Assembly: GCF_001613405.1 (NCBI RefSeq)
Contig: NZ_BDCH01000029.1
Span: 248,001-312,000 of the forward strand
From: Nocardia crassostreae
GTDB taxonomy: Bacteria; Actinomycetota; Actinomycetes; Mycobacteriales; Mycobacteriaceae
Direction: 5' to 3'
DNA length: 64,000 nt
In this document: piece by piece, positions 8,106 to 16,422 of the stretch
How the letters are laid out: the number at the start of each line of letters is the position of its first letter
How positions within the stretch are numbered: position 1 is the stretch's first letter
The notes under the pieces: generated by a model
Databases searched by the model: none
What the model was told of the DNA's origin: nothing
Seen by the model: only the letters and a program-made list of their open reading frames with translations
Program-made: the position numbers and the translations under genes

Positions 8106-10127
8106 ATGTACAACGAGGTACATGCGGCCACGCAGGAATGCGAAGACCACAAGTATACGATGCGGATCAGCCGACTGGCGATCGACAAGCTCGGGATTCG
8201 GCTCTATGACCGGGTTTCGGCGGTGCTGGCGGAACTCATCGCCAATTCCTACGATGCCGATGCCACCGAGGTGGCGGTGGAACTGCCGTGGGGTGTCACG
8301 CTCACCGGGAATATCCGCGCCGCGGACGAACCCGCCTACCGGATCGTGGTGTCCGACAACGGGCACGGCATGACCACCGAGGAGATCAACAGCCATTATC
8401 TGATGGTCGGCTCGGACCGGCGGGTGCGGACCGGGTCGGATCTGTCCCGGGAACGGCGGCGACCTGTCATGGGCCGCAAGGGAATCGGGAAACTGGCGGC
8501 CTTCGGCATCTGCCGCACCATCGAAGTGATCAGCGCGGGCAGCTATCCCGGCGACTACACCGATCTCGGCTGGCCGGTCTCACATCTCATCATGGACCTG
8601 GACGAGATGCTCACCGACACCGAACGCGACTACTACCCGAAGCCCGGCGCCCTGGACGGCACCTTCACCGCCAGGCGCGGCACCACCGTCATCCTGAGCA
8701 ATTTCTTCCGCAAGCGCGTCAATACCGGCACCGAACTGAATCGCCAGCTGGCCTCGCGTTTCGGCATCGAGCGCGCCGATTGGCGGGTCGAGGTCCGCAA
8801 CAGCAACGGCCGCGAGAGCTTCACACTCAGCGATCTGCCGATCGATGTCATGGAGGAGACCCGCATAGACACCGCGCGGGTACCGGTGCGTTTCGGGCAT
8901 CAGTACCTGCCGGTGACCGGCTGGATCGCCTACTCGAAGCAGCCGTACCGGGATGAGGCGATGGCCGGTGTGCGTATCTACGCGCGCGGCAAAATCGTCG
9001 CTCAGACAAGGGATTTCGGCATTCCCGCCGGATTCACCGGCGAATTCAAACTGCGCTCCTATCTGGTCGGCGCCATCAATGTCGACTGGCTCGACGACGA
9101 TGAGGACCTGGTGCGCTCCGACCGCCAGGACATCATCCGGAACTCCCCGCGCGGTGAAGCACTCGCGCACTGGGGGCAGGCCCTCATCAAGGAAATCGGC
9201 AGGCTCGGTGAGAAATCCATTCGCCGCCGCGTGTGGGAGGAGTTCGTCGAACGCTCCCGCCTGCACGAAACCCTGGAGGCAATTGCCCCGGGGGACCGCA
9301 TGTTCCGCGATTCCGTGGTCGAAGCGGCGCGAATCCTGTTGGCGCACAAGGATCGTGCCTCGCTCGATGATCCGGCTCACATTCAGAACATGCTGCGCCT
9401 GGCGCTCTCGCTGGGTCCGCAGCGCAGCCTGCTCGAGACCCTCAAGGAGATCGCCGAGGACGGCGACGATCCCGAACTCGATGTCGTGGTCGCCCTGTTC
9501 GAACGCGCCCGCGTCGCCGAGATCTACTCCCTCGGCCAGATCGCCAGCGAGCGCGTCGCCGTCGTGGACCGCCTGCGCGCCCTCATCGACGACTGCCGCT
9601 CGCTGGAGCGACCTTTCCAGGAGCTCATCGAATCCGCCCCGTGGCTGCTCGCCCCGGAATGGACGCCGCTGGGCATGAACGAATCCCTCAAACGCGTCCG
9701 CGCCAGCTTCGAACGCTGGTACGCGCAGAAATTCGGCGCCGCCCTGGTGACCACCGCCATCGGCAGCCACAAGCGCGAACCCGATTTCGTACTGCTGCAC
9801 GATTCCGGCGAACTGTGGATCGTCGAGATCAAGCGCATGTATTACCACCTCACCGACGAGGAGTACAACCGCGCGGTCAACTACCTCTACGAACTCGACC
9901 GTTTCCTCGAGGAGAATCCGCGTATCGGCGCCCAATTCCCGCGCCGCCGACTGACATTCATCGTCGACCACATCGACCGCCTGGGCCCGGCCTCGCTCTC
10001 CTCGCTCATGAGTGATCAGCGCGTCGACCGCCGCACCTGGCGTGAACTGCTCGATTCCACCCTGCGCGCCCACCGCGACTTCCTGGAGCGCGTCTACGCC
10101 ATGCGCGACAACGGCGACGACGAGTAG
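8106..10127 (+). CDS. GHKL ATPase fused to a PD-(D/E)XK nuclease-like domain
   Basis: A 673-aa soluble protein. The N-terminal 200 residues form a Hsp90/MutL/MORC-type ATPase: N-box ELIANSYDAD (Glu43, Asn47), DNGHGM (Asp84 to Met89) and GRKGIGKLAAFG (123-134). A helical middle region follows. The C-terminal 120 residues hold REPDF (Asp560), a short hairpin and WIVEIKR (Glu574, Lys576), the D-x(n)-ExK layout of a nuclease, ending in helices with alternating Arg/Glu. ATP-driven dimerisation coupled to DNA cutting is my inference. It stands alone, flanked by short intergenic gaps, close to the restriction island, so a defence role is plausible but unproven. The stop is TAG, with a second in-frame stop nine codons later. 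Confidence 0.8.
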   Translation: MYNEVHAATQECEDHKYTMRISRLAIDKLGIRLYDRVSAVLAELIANSYDADATEVAVELPWGVTLTGNIRAADEPAYRIVVSDNGHGMTTEEINSHYLMVGSDRRVRTGSDLSRERRRPVMGRKGIGKLAAFGICRTIEVISAGSYPGDYTDLGWPVSHLIMDLDEMLTDTERDYYPKPGALDGTFTARRGTTVILSNFFRKRVNTGTELNRQLASRFGIERADWRVEVRNSNGRESFTLSDLPIDVMEETRIDTARVPVRFGHQYLPVTGWIAYSKQPYRDEAMAGVRIYARGKIVAQTRDFGIPAGFTGEFKLRSYLVGAINVDWLDDDEDLVRSDRQDIIRNSPRGEALAHWGQALIKEIGRLGEKSIRRRVWEEFVERSRLHETLEAIAPGDRMFRDSVVEAARILLAHKDRASLDDPAHIQNMLRLALSLGPQRSLLETLKEIAEDGDDPELDVVVALFERARVAEIYSLGQIASERVAVVDRLRALIDDCRSLERPFQELIESAPWLLAPEWTPLGMNESLKRVRASFERWYAQKFGAALVTTAIGSHKREPDFVLLHDSGELWIVEIKRMYYHLTDEEYNRAVNYLYELDRFLEENPRIGAQFPRRRLTFIVDHIDRLGPASLSSLMSDQRVDRRTWRELLDSTLRAHRDFLERVYAMRDNGDDE

Positions 10128-10286
10128 GCGGACGGCGGCGTCCGCGCGGGCTGAGGCTTGCTCGAATCAAGAGGTATTGATGGTGCGGATGTGATGGGTG
10201 GGGTACACGTCACATCCGTTGACATGACACCATGGTCCGCACGCACGCGGACATGACGTGCGCTGAAATCCGAGAAGGTTTGGGGA

Positions 10287-10505
10287 ATGTTGCACGGTAC
10301 CGTCAAGTAGTTCGACAGTGAGAAGGGCTTCGGTTTCATCCAGCCCGACAATGGCGGCCCTGACGTGTTCGTGGAGTACACCGAGGTCGAGGGCGACGGT
10401 TTCCGGTCCCTCGAGGAAGGTCAACGCGTCGAATTCGACGTGCGCCGCACCAAGCCGGGACCGGAAGCCGTCGGCGTACGCGTGATCAGAGCACGCGGCT
10501 TCTGA
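10287..10505 (+). pseudogene. CspA-type cold shock protein with an amber codon at the conserved Trp
   Basis: Starting at ATG 10287 the frame reads MLHGTVK, then TAG, then FDSEKGFGFI and on to a natural TGA, 72 codons in all. Every close family member has Trp at codon 8 (GTVKWF), so TGG has become TAG. A second deviation lies in RNP2: VFVEY instead of VFVHY. The rest (GFRSLEEGQRVEFDV) is normal. As written only seven residues would be made; re-initiation at a later GTG would lack the first strand and RNP1. It overlaps the convergent nucleotidyltransferase gene by 20 bp. Either a pseudogene or a base error. Confidence 0.85.
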
Positions 10506-11286
10506 AGAACTCCGCCGCGAGCTCTTTCGCGCGCTCCCGCTGTGCCGGTTCGTCCTTGACGAATTCCACTGCGGCCCGTTCGAACTCGGCCTCGATGAAT
10601 TCCGCTATCGGCGCCGGAACACCGCCGGATCCCATTTCCCGGGTCCGTGATTTCAACTCCGTCAATTCCGTGACCGACGCCATGAAATCAGCTGGCAAAT
10701 CGCATTCCGCGAGCAGTGTCGGCAAATGCATTGGAGCCACCGATTTATCGGAATGTTCGTGCAGCCATCGCAATGCCATGGCCGGTCGCAGCGAATAGAA
10801 CACCTTCTTCAGCGACCGGTTCGAATCGAACAGTTGCCACTGTCGTCGCCCCAGATGCAGGTAGTGCCGGGCAATACGGTTGCGATCGGCGACCGCGTCC
10901 GCGAGCGCCCGCAATTCATCCCGGAATTGCGCGTCCCCGCGGTATGTGATCGGCGACATCAGCCACTCGATGAGCACCGCGTTCCCGTTCACCAGCAGCC
11001 GTAGCGCCTTCACCAGATCCCAGCCGTTGACATCCAGCAGCCCCACCAGGGGCGTCTCGATGACGTCCCGGCCCGCCCACGGCGTCAGATAGTCCGCTGC
11101 CGTCCGCACGTAGACGAACCGGCAGTCGTAGTCCGAATCCGGCGAGGGAAAGCCCCAGGCCCGGCTGCCGCTCTCGATTGCGAGCAGCACTTTCACCCGG
11201 TGCTCGCGCTCGATCCGATCCAGCTCGCCGTCGATCGTCGCGACCACCGCGGTGTCCATGGAAGTGGGGATCGAACGCAGTGTCAT
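10486..11286 (-). CDS. predicted nucleotidyltransferase (DNA polymerase beta superfamily)
   Basis: Contains the nucleotidyltransferase fold signature GSRAWGFPSPDSDYDCRFVY (GS, then DxD metal ligands) near residues 40-60, then a helical C-terminal region with RRQWQLFDSNRSLKKVFYSLRP. This fits the YcgL/COG3541 group, whose substrates are unknown. The ATG at 11286 gives 266 aa; the frame extends to 11343 without family residues. It converges on the cold-shock gene and overlaps its last 20 bp. Confidence 0.82.
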   Translation of the reverse strand: MTLRSIPTSMDTAVVATIDGELDRIEREHRVKVLLAIESGSRAWGFPSPDSDYDCRFVYVRTAADYLTPWAGRDVIETPLVGLLDVNGWDLVKALRLLVNGNAVLIEWLMSPITYRGDAQFRDELRALADAVADRNRIARHYLHLGRRQWQLFDSNRSLKKVFYSLRPAMALRWLHEHSDKSVAPMHLPTLLAECDLPADFMASVTELTELKSRTREMGSGGVPAPIAEFIEAEFERAAVEFVKDEPAQRERAKELAAEFFRSRVL

Positions 11287-11403
11287 GCCCGTGGACGCTA
11301 GCGCCCGCGGGCGCGCTGGTCCACGCGATTTCCTGCCGGTCATGCCCCTGAAAACAGGGGCGTGATTTGCCCGTTATAGCGGCGTATTTCGATTAGTGAT
11401 GAA

Positions 11404-11439
11404 CCAGGTCACATGACTAAGAACCTATGACCTGGGTCA
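11404..11439. promoter_or_regulatory. operator-like inverted repeats upstream of the 38-aa peptide
   Basis: CCAGGTCA and TGACCTGG form perfect 8-bp arms separated by 16 bases, and TGACC-tg-GGTCA is itself a near-continuous palindrome at 11428-11439. They lie about 85-120 bp before the small peptide gene, a position suited to an activator or repressor dimer. The factor is unknown. Confidence 0.4.
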
Positions 11440-11521
11440 CAGAGTGTTAATGCCTCGTAACGAGTCGTGAAATGCCCCCGATAGGCTCGTCGTCAGTAAG
11501 TTCAAACTGAGAGGTAATTTC

Positions 11522-11638
11522 ATGATCCCCGTTATCATTGACACCGGTTCCGCTGCTCTGAACGGCCTGCTCGACACCGGCTCCGCCGCTCTGTACGGCC
11601 TGCTGAACACCCTGTGGACCGGGTCCTTCGGCAAGTAA
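11522..11638 (+). CDS. 38-residue repeat peptide, function unknown
   Basis: Reads MIPVIIDTGSAALNGLLDTG and then repeats the unit as DTGSAALYGLLNTLW before ending GSFGK and TAA. The two units of about 13 residues are near identical and would make an amphipathic helical hairpin. AGAGGT lies seven bases before the ATG, a palindrome sits upstream and a strong terminator 33 bp downstream, so this is a complete single-gene transcription unit. It resembles the short unannotated peptides of Corynebacteriales, but I do not recognise a named family. Channel-forming or surface roles are speculation. Confidence 0.6.
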   Translation: MIPVIIDTGSAALNGLLDTGSAALYGLLNTLWTGSFGK

Positions 11639-11670
11639 AGACTTGCTGACGTCGAACTAATTCGACTTCG

Positions 11671-11711
11671 AAAGCCCGGCCTCGCGCTCCGCAGCGGCGA
11701 GGCCGGGCTTT
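11671..11711 (+). terminator. rho-independent-like terminator of the small peptide gene
   Basis: A perfect 15-bp stem (AAAGCCCGGCCTCGC and its complement) around an 11-nt loop, ending in CTTT. It lies 33 bp after the peptide stop codon. Confidence 0.75.
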
Positions 11712-11914
11712 CGGCTATTCATAGCCGCCTCCTCTAATAGTGAAAATCCGCCTCCCGAGTACATGATTCGCTGATTGTTAGCCGAATCCGACTGCGTCCC
11801 TTTCGTTTAGACAGCGCCGATCCCATGCCTTAGGTTGACCGTTATTCGGACGGTCGTCCAAGGATCTGCCGCACTGCGAGAGGTGCGGTCGCGGCCGTCC
11901 AGAGGAGAGTGTTG

Positions 11915-11968
11915 ATGAAGCGGGTAGCGCCCCGGCGCCCCAGGCCCCGTCGGGTGGGCCGCACATGA
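11915..11968 (+). CDS. 17-residue Arg/Pro-rich leader peptide of the flavohemoprotein gene
   Basis: After GAGGAG and a seven-base spacer, ATG 11915 opens MKRVAPRRPRPRRVGRT (eight Arg, four Pro), ending at TGA 11966. The stop overlaps the flavohemoprotein start (ATGA), so translation of the two should be coupled. The downstream gene has no strong ribosome site of its own, so the leader probably sets its expression. Runs of Arg and Pro can slow ribosomes, which suggests attenuation or simple coupling. Confidence 0.5.
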   Translation: MKRVAPRRPRPRRVGRT

Positions 11969-13131
11969 ACATCGAGGCACTACAGGCCAGTTGGCGCGCG
12001 GTCGAGCGGATCGGCGACGAGGCCATCCAATACTTCTATTCGCACCTGTTCCTGGCCCATCCGGAGGTGCGGGACATGTTCCCTATCCGGATGACCGGCC
12101 AGCGCGACAAGTTCTTCGCCGCCCTCGGCCGCATTGTCAGCAATGTCGAAAGCCTCGCCGCCGACCCGGAATTCGTCGTCCAGCTGGGTCGCGACCATCG
12201 CCGCTTCGGCGCGGTGGCGGCGCACTACCCGGCCGCCGGGGCCTCGCTGCTCGCGACGCTCGCGCACTTCCACGGCCAGCGCTGGACCGATGAGCTCGCG
12301 CAGACCTGGACCGACGCTTATTACGCGGTCGCCGACATCATGGTGAATGCCGCCGAACAGGCCGCGGACACCCCGGCCTGGTGGGACGCCGACATTGTCG
12401 CCACCGAGAAGCGCAGCATCGATGTCACCGTGCACACCATCCGGCCGCAGCAACCGTATCGGTACCAGCCCGGTCAGTCCCTGGCCATCGAGATCCCGCA
12501 GCGCCCGCGGCTGTGGCGCTACTTCTCGCCCGCCAACGCGCCGCGCCCCGACGGCACCTTCGATATTCACGTCCAGGTCGTCGACGGCGGCGAGGTCAGC
12601 GCGACCTTCGCCCGCAATGCCCGGCCCGGCGATCGCCTGCGCCTGGGCGCCCCGGTCGGCAATGCCTTCGTGATTCCGCCCGGCGCGGTCGACAATCTGC
12701 TGCTCATCGCCGGTGGTTCCGGGCTGGCCCCGCTGCGCGCGGTGCTGGACGGCATCGAACAGTAGTCCCGCCACGGCGCCGTGCCGCGCGTGCAGCTGCT
12801 GCACGGCGTGCGCACCTCGTGGAACCTCTACGACCGCGAGGCATTACAGGCGCTCACCGAGCACCCGTGGTTCAGCTACACCCCCGTCGTATCCGAGGAT
12901 CCGGGATTCCACGGCGTACAGGGCACGGTCGGCGCGGTTGCCGCGCGCGGCCGCGATCTGACCGGCGTCACCGCGCTGGTCTGCGGTTCGCCCGCCATGG
13001 TCACCGCCACGGTCGCCGCGCTGACCACCGCCGGAATGCCGCGCCACGCCATCAGATTCGAGACGTTCGGCCAAGCGCCCACCACCGATCAGGTTGGCCG
13101 CAGCGTGGACAAGGTTGCCCAATGGATGTGA
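11965..13131 (+). pseudogene. hmp: flavohemoprotein (Hmp-type NO dioxygenase) with in-frame TAG
   Basis: Hmp oxidises NO to nitrate using haem, FAD and NAD(P)H. The globin domain spans residues 1-135: FYSHLF at the B helix, LGRDHRRFG with the proximal His, then HYPAAGASLLATL. The FAD part has QPYRYQPGQSLAIE and LWRYFSPANAP; LLLIAGGSGLAPLRAVLDGI begins the NAD part. Codon 267 (12763-12765) is TAG. The same frame resumes SRHGAVPRVQLLHGVRTSW...ALVCGSPAMV and ends at TGA 13131, for 388 codons, a normal Hmp length. TGG to TAG (IEQW) is the simplest change. If real, NAD(P)H binding is lost. The next gene overlaps its end by 10 bp. Confidence 0.85.
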
Positions 13132-13889
13132 AACCCGAGGACATTCGGAACAACAACAAGTTCGAGGACATCCGGAACACCAAGTTCAGGGGAGCGCGCC
13201 TGGGGCGCAAGGGATATGACGCCTAAGAGGTCGACCGCTTCCTCGAACAGCTGCACGCCCGCATGGCCCGGCTGGCCCGGGAGAACCGGAATCTGACCCT
13301 CACCAGCAACTCTCAGGAACTGGCCCGGTTGCAGCGCGAGAACATGCAGCTGGCCGCCAAGAGCGAAGCCCTGCAGATGCAGATGCAGACCATGGCCTCG
13401 CCCGGCGATGTCGCCGAACTGCAGCAGCAGCTGGCCAACTCGCACTGGGAAATCGCCAGGCTCCAAGGCGAATTGGAGAAGGACGAGCTCGGCATCAGCA
13501 CCCGCGCGGTGAATGTGCTCAATCGCGCGCAGCAGTCCGCGGATGCCATAGTCGAACAAGCGGAGCAGCACGCCTGCGACCTGATGGCCGTGGCACGCTC
13601 GCAACAGCGGGAAATGCTGCAGCAGGCAAGGGAATCCGTCGGATCCACCAGATTCAACGGATATCTCGACCCGGAGCTCGAGGACCAGCGCTACGAGCAG
13701 CTGCGCGCCTACTCCGATCTGCTGCGCTCCCAGCTGCAAACCATGATCGCGACCCTCTCGGTTGAGGTCGACAAGCTGGCGCTGCTCCCGCTGCCGGGCG
13801 GCCAGGCCACCGCCGTGGCATTCCCCGGCGACCCCTTCCCGTCGCGCGGCCTACCGGCCGACGGCTCGGAACCGGCACAACACCACTGA
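13122..13889 (+). pseudogene. DivIVA-domain coiled-coil protein with in-frame TAA
   Basis: From ATG 13122 the frame carries a DivIVA N-terminal domain (TKFRGARLGRKGYDA, stop, EVDRFLEQL). The TAA at 13224-13226 replaces the residue between Ala and Glu in the usual GYD-x-x-EVD motif. After the stop the frame stays open for 221 codons with long coiled coils (SQELARLQRENMQLAAKSEA, then VLNRAQQSADAIVEQAEQHA). DivIVA proteins mark curved membrane or scaffold complexes. The first 20 codons hold a duplicated EDIRN-x-KF block. It lies between two globin genes with overlap or close spacing, so it is part of that operon. A re-start at ATG 13263 would give a coiled coil without the membrane-targeting part. 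Confidence 0.8.
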
Positions 13890-13916
13890 TTCACCGTTCA
13901 GCCCACGGAGAAACAC

Positions 13917-14309
13917 ATGAATATCGAAGCCTTGCAAGCCAGTTGGAAGCAGGTCGAAGCGGTCGGCCCGGAAGCGGTCGAGTACTTCTACAACCACCTG
14001 TTCGACAGCCACCCCGAGGTCCGCGGCATGTTCGCCGAGGATATGTCCGAACAGCGCGCCCGCTTCCTGTCCGGTCTGGGCCGCATTCTCACCAATGTCG
14101 AAACCCTCGCCGCCGATCCGTCGTTCGTGCAGCAGCTGGGCCGCCATCACGCGGGTCTCGGCGTCGTGGCCGCGCACTACCCGGTGGCGGGCGCCTCGCT
14201 GCTGGCCACCCTCGAGCATTTCCACGGCGAGGCGTGGACGCCGGAACTGGCCGATACCTGGGCTGCCGCCTACGGCGCCGTCGCGGACATCATGATCTCC
14301 GCGAACTGG
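13917..14309 (+). CDS. single-domain globin, apparent loss of its stop codon
   Basis: About 130 residues closely resembling the globin half of the upstream flavohemoprotein: MNIEALQASW, FYNHLFDSHPEV, LGRHHAGLGVVAAHY with the proximal His, GASLLATLEHFHGEAW, ending VADIMISAN. A terminator hairpin begins 40 bp further on, so the gene should stop here. Instead codon 14307-14309 is TGG and the frame runs on, without a stop, into serA to 16316. A change of TAG or TGA to TGG is the simplest reading. ACGGAG precedes the ATG. Single-domain globins bind O2 or NO. It closes the hmp-divIVA-globin cluster. The true 3' end is uncertain. Confidence 0.75.
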
Positions 14310-14348
14310 TACGCCGTCCGATACCGCGCCGCGGCGCGAACCATGCGA

Positions 14349-14380
14349 GCCGGTCCCGGAATACCGCCGGGACCGGCTTT
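14349..14380 (+). terminator. hairpin after the globin gene
   Basis: AGCCGGTCCCGG pairs perfectly with CCGGGACCGGCT around a 7-nt loop and is followed by TTC. It marks the expected end of the globin transcript. A second hairpin (GGTTCGTGC / GCACGAACC) follows at about 14396-14417. Confidence 0.65.
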
Positions 14381-14717
14381 CGCGGTACCCGCACGGTTCG
14401 TGCGATGGCACGAACCCGGGAGCGGCAGAACGGAATCCGGCTCATCAAGATCAACAAACCAGATCCGGCCGCAGCGAAGTTGCGGAAAGATTGCCGGATT
14501 CGGGGTCCGGTCGGGGCCGTGCGACCGGGATTGTGAGCCATGCACCACGGTTCCGCAGCCGAATCGGACAATCGACCAAAAGATTCCCGCCGAGTGGGAA
14601 AACCCCCATGTCACCGGTGTGACGGCACCCGCCTACCGGGCGGTAAGGGCAGCCGAAATCGCGCCCACTAAGCTGACGCCCGTAAATCCCGGAACCCTTC
14701 CTCAGGAGTACCCCACA
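14381..14717. other. intergenic region upstream of serA
   Basis: Holds the small hairpin near 14396-14417 and the serA promoter and leader. CAGGAG sits eight bases before the serA GTG. I see no gene here; the open frame through it is the continuation of the globin frame with low-complexity, non-family residues. Confidence 0.6.
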
Positions 14718-16316
14718 GTGAGCCAAGCCGGACGCCCTGTTGTTCTGATCGCCGACAAGCTCGCCCAGTCGACCGTCGACGCGCTCGGCGACGGCGTCGA
14801 GGTTCGCTGGGTCGACGGCCCCAACCGACCTGAGCTGCTCGCGGCCGTCCCGGAAGCCGATGCGCTACTGGTGCGCTCGGCCACCACCGTCGACGCCGAG
14901 GTCCTCGAGGCCGGTAAGAACTTGAAGATCGTCGCCCGCGCCGGCGTCGGCCTGGACAATGTCGACGTGCCCGCCGCCACCGAGCGCGGCGTCATGGTCG
15001 TCAACGCGCCGACCTCGAATATCCACACCGCCGCGGAGCACGCCGTCACCCTGCTGCTCGCCGCCGCCCGACAGATCCCGGCCGCCGATGCCACCCTGCG
15101 CGAGCACACCTGGCAGCGCAGCAAGTTCAACGGCGTCGAGATCCTCGGCAAGACCGTCGGCGTCATCGGCCTGGGCCGCATCGGCCAGCTGTTCGCGCAG
15201 CGCCTCGCCGCCTTCGAGACCAAGATCGTCGCGTACGACCCCTATACCTCCCCGGCTCGCGCCGCCCAGCTCGGCATCGAACTGCTGACCCTGGACGAGG
15301 TGCTCGAGCGCGCCGACTTCATCTCCATTCACCTGCCCAAGACCCCCGAGACCAAGGGCATGCTGAACAAGGAGACCCTGGCCAAGACCAAGAAGGGCGT
15401 CATCATCGTCAATGCGGCCCGCGGCGGTCTCATCGACGAGCAGGCCCTGGCCGACGCCATCACCTCCGGCCACGTGCGCGCCGCCGGTCTGGACGTGTTC
15501 GAGACCGAGCCCTGCACCGACAGCCCGCTGTTCGCGCTGCCGCAGGTCGTGGTGACCCCGCACCTGGGCGCCTCCACCGCCGAGGCCCAGGATCGCGCGG
15601 GCACCGATGTCGCCAAGTCCGTGCAACTCGCCCTCGCCGGTGAGTTCGTCCCCGGCGCGGTCAATGTCGCCGGTGGCGCGGTCAGCGAAGAGGTCGCCCC
15701 GTGGCTGGAGATCGTCCGCAAGCAGGGCGCGTTGCTCGGCGCGCTGGCCTCCGAGCTGCCGGTCAGCCTGGAGGTCCAGGTCCGCGGTGAGCTGACCGCC
15801 AATGACGTTGCCATCCTGGAGCTCTCGGCCCTGCGCGGCGTCTTCTCGGCGCTCATCGAGGATTCGGTCACCTTCGTCAACGCGCCGTCGCTGGCCAAGG
15901 ACCGCGGCCTCGAGGCCACCGTCACCACGCACAGCGAGAGCCCGACCCACCGCAGCCTGGTCGACCTGCGCGCCGTATTCGGCGACGGCCGCACCCTGAA
16001 TGTCGCGGGCACCCTGACCGAGCCGCAGCAGGTCGAGAAGATCGTGAACATCAACGGCCGCAACTACGACATGCGCGCCGAGGGCCTCAACCTGGCCGTC
16101 CTCAACTACGAGGACAAGCCGGGCCAGCTGGGCCGCCTGGCCACCAAGCTCGGCGAGGCCGATATCGACATCCTCGCCGCCCAGCTGTCGCAGGACCTCG
16201 ACAAGACCGGCGCCACCGTCGTCCTCCGTATCAACAAGGAGGTCCCGGCCGACGTCCAGACCGCCATCGCCGAGGCCGTCGGCGCGGCCAAGGTCGCCCA
16301 GGTCGACCTGAGCTGA
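14718..16316 (+). CDS. serA: D-3-phosphoglycerate dehydrogenase
   Basis: First step of serine synthesis: oxidises 3-phosphoglycerate with NAD. The 532-aa length is that of the long actinobacterial form. Residues 1-315 hold the catalytic and NAD domains: VGVIGLGRIGQLFAQRLA, HLPKTPETKGML, NAARGGLIDE and TPHLGAST. An intervening (ASB) domain follows, then a C-terminal ACT domain that normally binds serine for feedback (YEDKPGQLGRLATKLGEADI). The GTG at 14718 (VSQAGRPVVLIADKLA) matches mycobacterial SerA and has CAGGAG upstream. The frame is open upstream into the globin gene, but that is not a credible start. leuB follows downstream, as in mycobacteria. Confidence 0.96.
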   Translation: MSQAGRPVVLIADKLAQSTVDALGDGVEVRWVDGPNRPELLAAVPEADALLVRSATTVDAEVLEAGKNLKIVARAGVGLDNVDVPAATERGVMVVNAPTSNIHTAAEHAVTLLLAAARQIPAADATLREHTWQRSKFNGVEILGKTVGVIGLGRIGQLFAQRLAAFETKIVAYDPYTSPARAAQLGIELLTLDEVLERADFISIHLPKTPETKGMLNKETLAKTKKGVIIVNAARGGLIDEQALADAITSGHVRAAGLDVFETEPCTDSPLFALPQVVVTPHLGASTAEAQDRAGTDVAKSVQLALAGEFVPGAVNVAGGAVSEEVAPWLEIVRKQGALLGALASELPVSLEVQVRGELTANDVAILELSALRGVFSALIEDSVTFVNAPSLAKDRGLEATVTTHSESPTHRSLVDLRAVFGDGRTLNVAGTLTEPQQVEKIVNINGRNYDMRAEGLNLAVLNYEDKPGQLGRLATKLGEADIDILAAQLSQDLDKTGATVVLRINKEVPADVQTAIAEAVGAAKVAQVDLS

Positions 16317-16336
16317 CACGGTTCGAGAAGCACTGA

Positions 16337-16374
16337 CGCCGAGCCCCTTCCACGGATGTGGAAGGGGCTCGGCG
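16337..16374 (+). terminator. serA terminator
   Basis: Perfect 17-bp arms (CGCCGAGCCCCTTCCAC and its complement) with a GGAT loop, 20 bp after the serA stop, followed by CATTTC. Confidence 0.8.
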
Positions 16375-16422
16375 CATTTCCGATAAATGAGGAGAGCGGT
16401 GTGAGACGGCGAGCAGCACGGG

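Noticed and set aside
13917..16316. A true bifunctional globin-SerA enzyme
   Set aside because: The linker lacks any family pattern, contains two terminator-like hairpins, and serA has its own ribosome site and canonical start.
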